Notes under the pieces: generated by a model
What the model saw: the letters and a program-made list of their open reading frames with translations, nothing else
What the model was told of the DNA's origin: nothing
Database searches by the model: none
Program-made: the position numbers and the translations under genes
Part shown: positions 5,573 to 7,332 of the stretch, one piece after another
How positions within the stretch are numbered: position 1 is the stretch's first letter
How the letters are laid out: the number at the start of each line of letters is the position of its first letter
Assembly: GCA_017645485.1 (NCBI GenBank)
Contig: JAGCOI010000058.1
Coordinates: forward strand, 1-7,332
Origin: Alphaproteobacteria bacterium
GTDB lineage: Bacteria > Pseudomonadota > Alphaproteobacteria > RF32 > CAG-239
Length of the DNA: 7,332 nt
Direction of reading: 5' to 3'

Positions 5573-6732
5573 AAGCAGATACAATCGTTTATGAAAAGAA
5601 AAATAATGTTGTGCGCTTAGCCGTTTTAAGCGAAGGGCAACTTGTCGAATTTGATATGTTTGATGAAAATGCGGCCGTTCAGGGAAATGTCTATTTGGGG
5701 CGTATCACGCACAAACTCGAATTGGCCGAAGGTAAAACGGCATTCAAGGTCAACATCGGCGATACGCAAGATGCTTTTTTAAGTTCTTTTGAACTCGGCT
5801 TAAAAGAAGTGAACATGTCCGAAGGCCAAAGCGTTGTTGCTCAAATTTCTCAAGAAAAACACGCCGAAAAAGGTGCCAAACTGGTGCGTAACATTCAAAT
5901 CGTCGGCACAACGGTTGTTTACAGACCTTTTAAAAACGGTGTTGAAATTTCTTCAAAAATCACGGATAAAGATAAAATCAAATCATACAGATCTCTTGTT
6001 CTGAACAATATCCAAGGTCAGGAAGGCTGGGCCGTACGCACCGCCGCCGTTGATTTTGATGAAAACACAATTGCCGAAGAAATGGTTAAATTACGCCACA
6101 TTTACGAAACCATTCGTGCCAATGCACGCAACGCAACCGCACCGGCTCTGCTTTATACCAGAGAAAATCCTTTGTATGAGTATATTCGCCGTTATAAAGA
6201 TACCTTAAACAAGGTTGTCGTCAACAATCATAACATCGAAAAAGATATCGAAAACTTTATTGATATCAAAACCGAATACGATACCAATCCGTTTGAAACT
6301 TACGGCCTTGAAGATCAACTGATTCAAGCCATATCTCCGCTTATTCAGCTCAAATCCGGCGGACGCTTACATATCGAACAAACAAAAGCTTTCGTCACGA
6401 TTGATGTTGACAGCGGCTCTGTCAATCAAACGGATAATGTATATGAGCTCAACAATGATGCCGCTTATGAAATTGCCCGTCAAATTAAGCTTAAAAATTT
6501 ATCCGGTAAAATCATTATTGATTTTGCAGGCTCCAAAGAATATCAGTTTATGAAGCCCGTGATGGATATTTTATCCGTCTCTTTGGCAGATGATCCGTGC
6601 CGTGGCAGAGTACTCGGTTTAAGCAAAGCCGGCAATATTGAAATTCTACGTCAACGTCGCCGTCCGTCGTTGCTCGATATCTATACCGAAGAATGTCCTA
6701 CATGCCAAGGTACGGGCAGGGTTGAAAAATAA
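5569..6732 (+). CDS. rng: Ribonuclease E/G family endoribonuclease, short form
   Basis: RNase E/G enzymes cut single-stranded RNA during rRNA maturation and mRNA decay. This 387-residue protein shows the N-terminal S1/RNase H-like part with GNVYLGRI (39-46), AFKVNIG (58-64) and GWAVRTAA (153-160). The DNase I-like catalytic part has LKSGGRLHIEQTKAFVTIDVDSGS (261-284) and IIIDF (315-319). Asp279 and Asp318 match the two metal-binding catalytic aspartates of E. coli RNase E (Asp303, Asp346). The zinc-link motif CPTCxGxG (376-382) is present, with Cys376 and Cys379. The protein stops just after it and so lacks the small C-terminal domain of E. coli RNase G (489 residues). I recall short forms beside maf and yacG in alphaproteobacteria. 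ATG is preceded by GGAG and AGGA, and overlaps maf by 4 bases; the stop overlaps the yacG start by 1 base. Confidence 0.94.
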   Translation: MKADTIVYEKKNNVVRLAVLSEGQLVEFDMFDENAAVQGNVYLGRITHKLELAEGKTAFKVNIGDTQDAFLSSFELGLKEVNMSEGQSVVAQISQEKHAEKGAKLVRNIQIVGTTVVYRPFKNGVEISSKITDKDKIKSYRSLVLNNIQGQEGWAVRTAAVDFDENTIAEEMVKLRHIYETIRANARNATAPALLYTRENPLYEYIRRYKDTLNKVVVNNHNIEKDIENFIDIKTEYDTNPFETYGLEDQLIQAISPLIQLKSGGRLHIEQTKAFVTIDVDSGSVNQTDNVYELNNDAAYEIARQIKLKNLSGKIIIDFAGSKEYQFMKPVMDILSVSLADDPCRGRVLGLSKAGNIEILRQRRRPSLLDIYTEECPTCQGTGRVEK

Positions 6733-6947
6733 TGGTCAAATTACACCCCTGTCCCATCTGCAAAAAATTAACGGATAATGAAAAATACAGACCGTTCTGT
6801 TCGAAGCGTTGTGCGGATGTTGATTTAGGGCATTGGTTCAACGGCGATTATACCATTGCCGCCGACGATTGTTCACAAGCCGCTAAAACACAAACATCCG
6901 ACACAGAATTAAATCAGGAAGATACCACATCCGTTACAAAATTTTAA
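6732..6947 (+). CDS. yacG: YacG, small zinc protein inhibiting DNA gyrase
   Basis: YacG is a small cytoplasmic zinc-ribbon protein; in E. coli it binds GyrB and inhibits gyrase. This 71-residue protein has the four zinc ligands Cys7, Cys10, Cys23 and Cys27 (CPIC ... PFCSKRC) and the family signature RPFCSKRCADVDLGHWFNGDY (20-40). The last 30 residues are polar and low in conservation, as usual for the family (E. coli YacG has 65 residues). Its ATG overlaps the RNase E/G stop by 1 base (TAATG), so translation is probably coupled. Its end overlaps the convergent cold-shock gene by 14 bases. It closes the dksA-maf-RNase E/G-yacG run. Confidence 0.93.
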   Translation: MVKLHPCPICKKLTDNEKYRPFCSKRCADVDLGHWFNGDYTIAADDCSQAAKTQTSDTELNQEDTTSVTKF

Positions 6948-7137
6948 TTTCTCCGGCAGCAGTTCTGCCTCTGTCATCATACGGCTCATATGAAACACGT
7001 TGTCCGTCGGCAACGTGCCTTATGCCTTTTTCTTCAAGTTTTGTAATATGCAGAAAAATATCCTTCTCCCCGTTTTCGGGCTCAATAAAACCATATCCTT
7101 TTCTATAGTTAAACCATTTAATCGTTCCCGTACACAT
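6934..7137 (-). CDS. Cold-shock domain protein (CspA family)
   Basis: This is a 67-residue nucleic-acid-binding protein made of one cold-shock (OB-fold) domain. MCTGTIKWFN, the RNP1 motif KGYGFI (13-18) and RNP2 motif DIFLHI (26-31) are present, with EKGIRHVADGQRVSYEP and the end RGRTAAGEIKIL. Such proteins bind single-stranded RNA and melt structure; in many bacteria they are induced by cold or growth phase. I chose the ATG at 7137 because AAAGGA (7147-7152) lies 9 bases upstream of it. The ATG at 7155 would overlap that site and add six residues not typical of the family. The gene overlaps the end of yacG tail to tail. The two AT-rich ends share the same bases, with no room for separate terminators. 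Confidence 0.95.
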   Translation of the reverse strand: MCTGTIKWFNYRKGYGFIEPENGEKDIFLHITKLEEKGIRHVADGQRVSYEPYDDRGRTAAGEIKIL

Positions 7138-7179
7138 CTTTATATTTCCTTTCATTTAAATATATAAAAAACATATCGT

Positions 7180-7192
7180 TCATATAATATGA
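7180..7192. repeat. 13-base palindrome upstream of the cold-shock gene
   Basis: The sequence TCATAT-A-ATATGA (7180-7192) is a perfect inverted repeat, 42 bases upstream of the chosen start codon. It lies in the predicted leader if the distal promoter is used. It is pure A/T apart from its outer C/G pair. It could be a protein-binding site or a weak RNA hairpin; AT composition alone may explain it. Confidence 0.25.
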
Positions 7193-7246
7193 TGCGCCGT
7201 TTTTTTATAAAGTCAATTAAAAAGTGTAAAATATATAACAAGCTAT

Positions 7247-7276
7247 ATTATAGTTGTGAAAAAAAACAAATCTAAA
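7247..7276 (-). promoter_or_regulatory. Candidate promoter of the cold-shock gene
   Basis: Read on the minus strand, TTTAGA (7271-7276) and a perfect TATAAT (7247-7252) are separated by 18 bases. Transcription would start near 7240, giving a leader of about 100 bases, in line with the long leaders known for cspA-type mRNAs. A second candidate is TTGACT (7211-7216) followed by a weaker CATATT (7186-7191) at an over-long spacing of 19. The assignment is from sequence alone. Confidence 0.45.
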
Positions 7277-7332
7277 ACTCAAATCTCATGTTAAAATACA
7301 CGAATCGTCAAAATAAAAACGCCCTCAAAAAG

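Overview
The window is an AT-rich (roughly 40% GC by eye), gene-dense bacterial segment. Its protein-coding content points to an alphaproteobacterium, probably one of the uncultured, host-associated lineages. The strongest clues are an alpha-type SspB adaptor next to an RHH_4-type ribbon-helix-helix protein, a DksA of the single-cysteine alphaproteobacterial type, a short RNase E/G followed by a yacG homologue with maf just upstream (a gene order I know from alphaproteobacteria), and a pilin-like protein with a G-R-x-x-I-E processing motif. No rRNA, tRNA, insertion sequence, CRISPR array or phage gene is visible.

Layout. (1) Positions 1-1973, plus strand: the 3' part of a gene ending in a degenerate staphylococcal-nuclease-like domain, followed 15 bases later by trkH, a potassium-uptake channel subunit. 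(2) Positions 1978-3688, minus strand: a tightly packed four-gene run read right to left. It encodes a small outer-membrane beta-barrel protein, a membrane-anchored protein with six extracytoplasmic cysteines, SspB, and a 68-residue ribbon-helix-helix protein. It ends only 4 bases from the end of trkH. (3) Positions 3689-3830: an AT-rich divergent promoter region. (4) Positions 3831-4472, plus strand: a type IV pilin/pseudopilin-like gene. (5) Positions 4560-6947, plus strand: dksA, maf, a short RNase E/G and yacG. They are separated by at most 14 bases or overlap by 1-4 bases, so they look like one operon. (6) Positions 6934-7137, minus strand: a cold-shock protein gene whose end overlaps the end of yacG by 14 bases. 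Its AT-rich upstream region has a good promoter candidate about 110 bases from the start codon.

How the genes fit together. The plus-strand operon groups housekeeping regulation: DksA (stringent transcriptional control), Maf (nucleotide pyrophosphatase), RNase E/G (RNA processing) and YacG (a small zinc protein that inhibits gyrase). The minus-strand run joins cell-envelope proteins to a ClpXP adaptor and a small putative DNA-binding protein.

I do not see a convincing new multi-gene system. The points most worth a second look are the probably inactive nuclease domain, the unknown six-cysteine protein in the sspB run, the pilin-like protein with an arginine at the +1 processing position, a shortened and altered Maf signature, and two mutually exclusive inverted repeats in the dksA leader.
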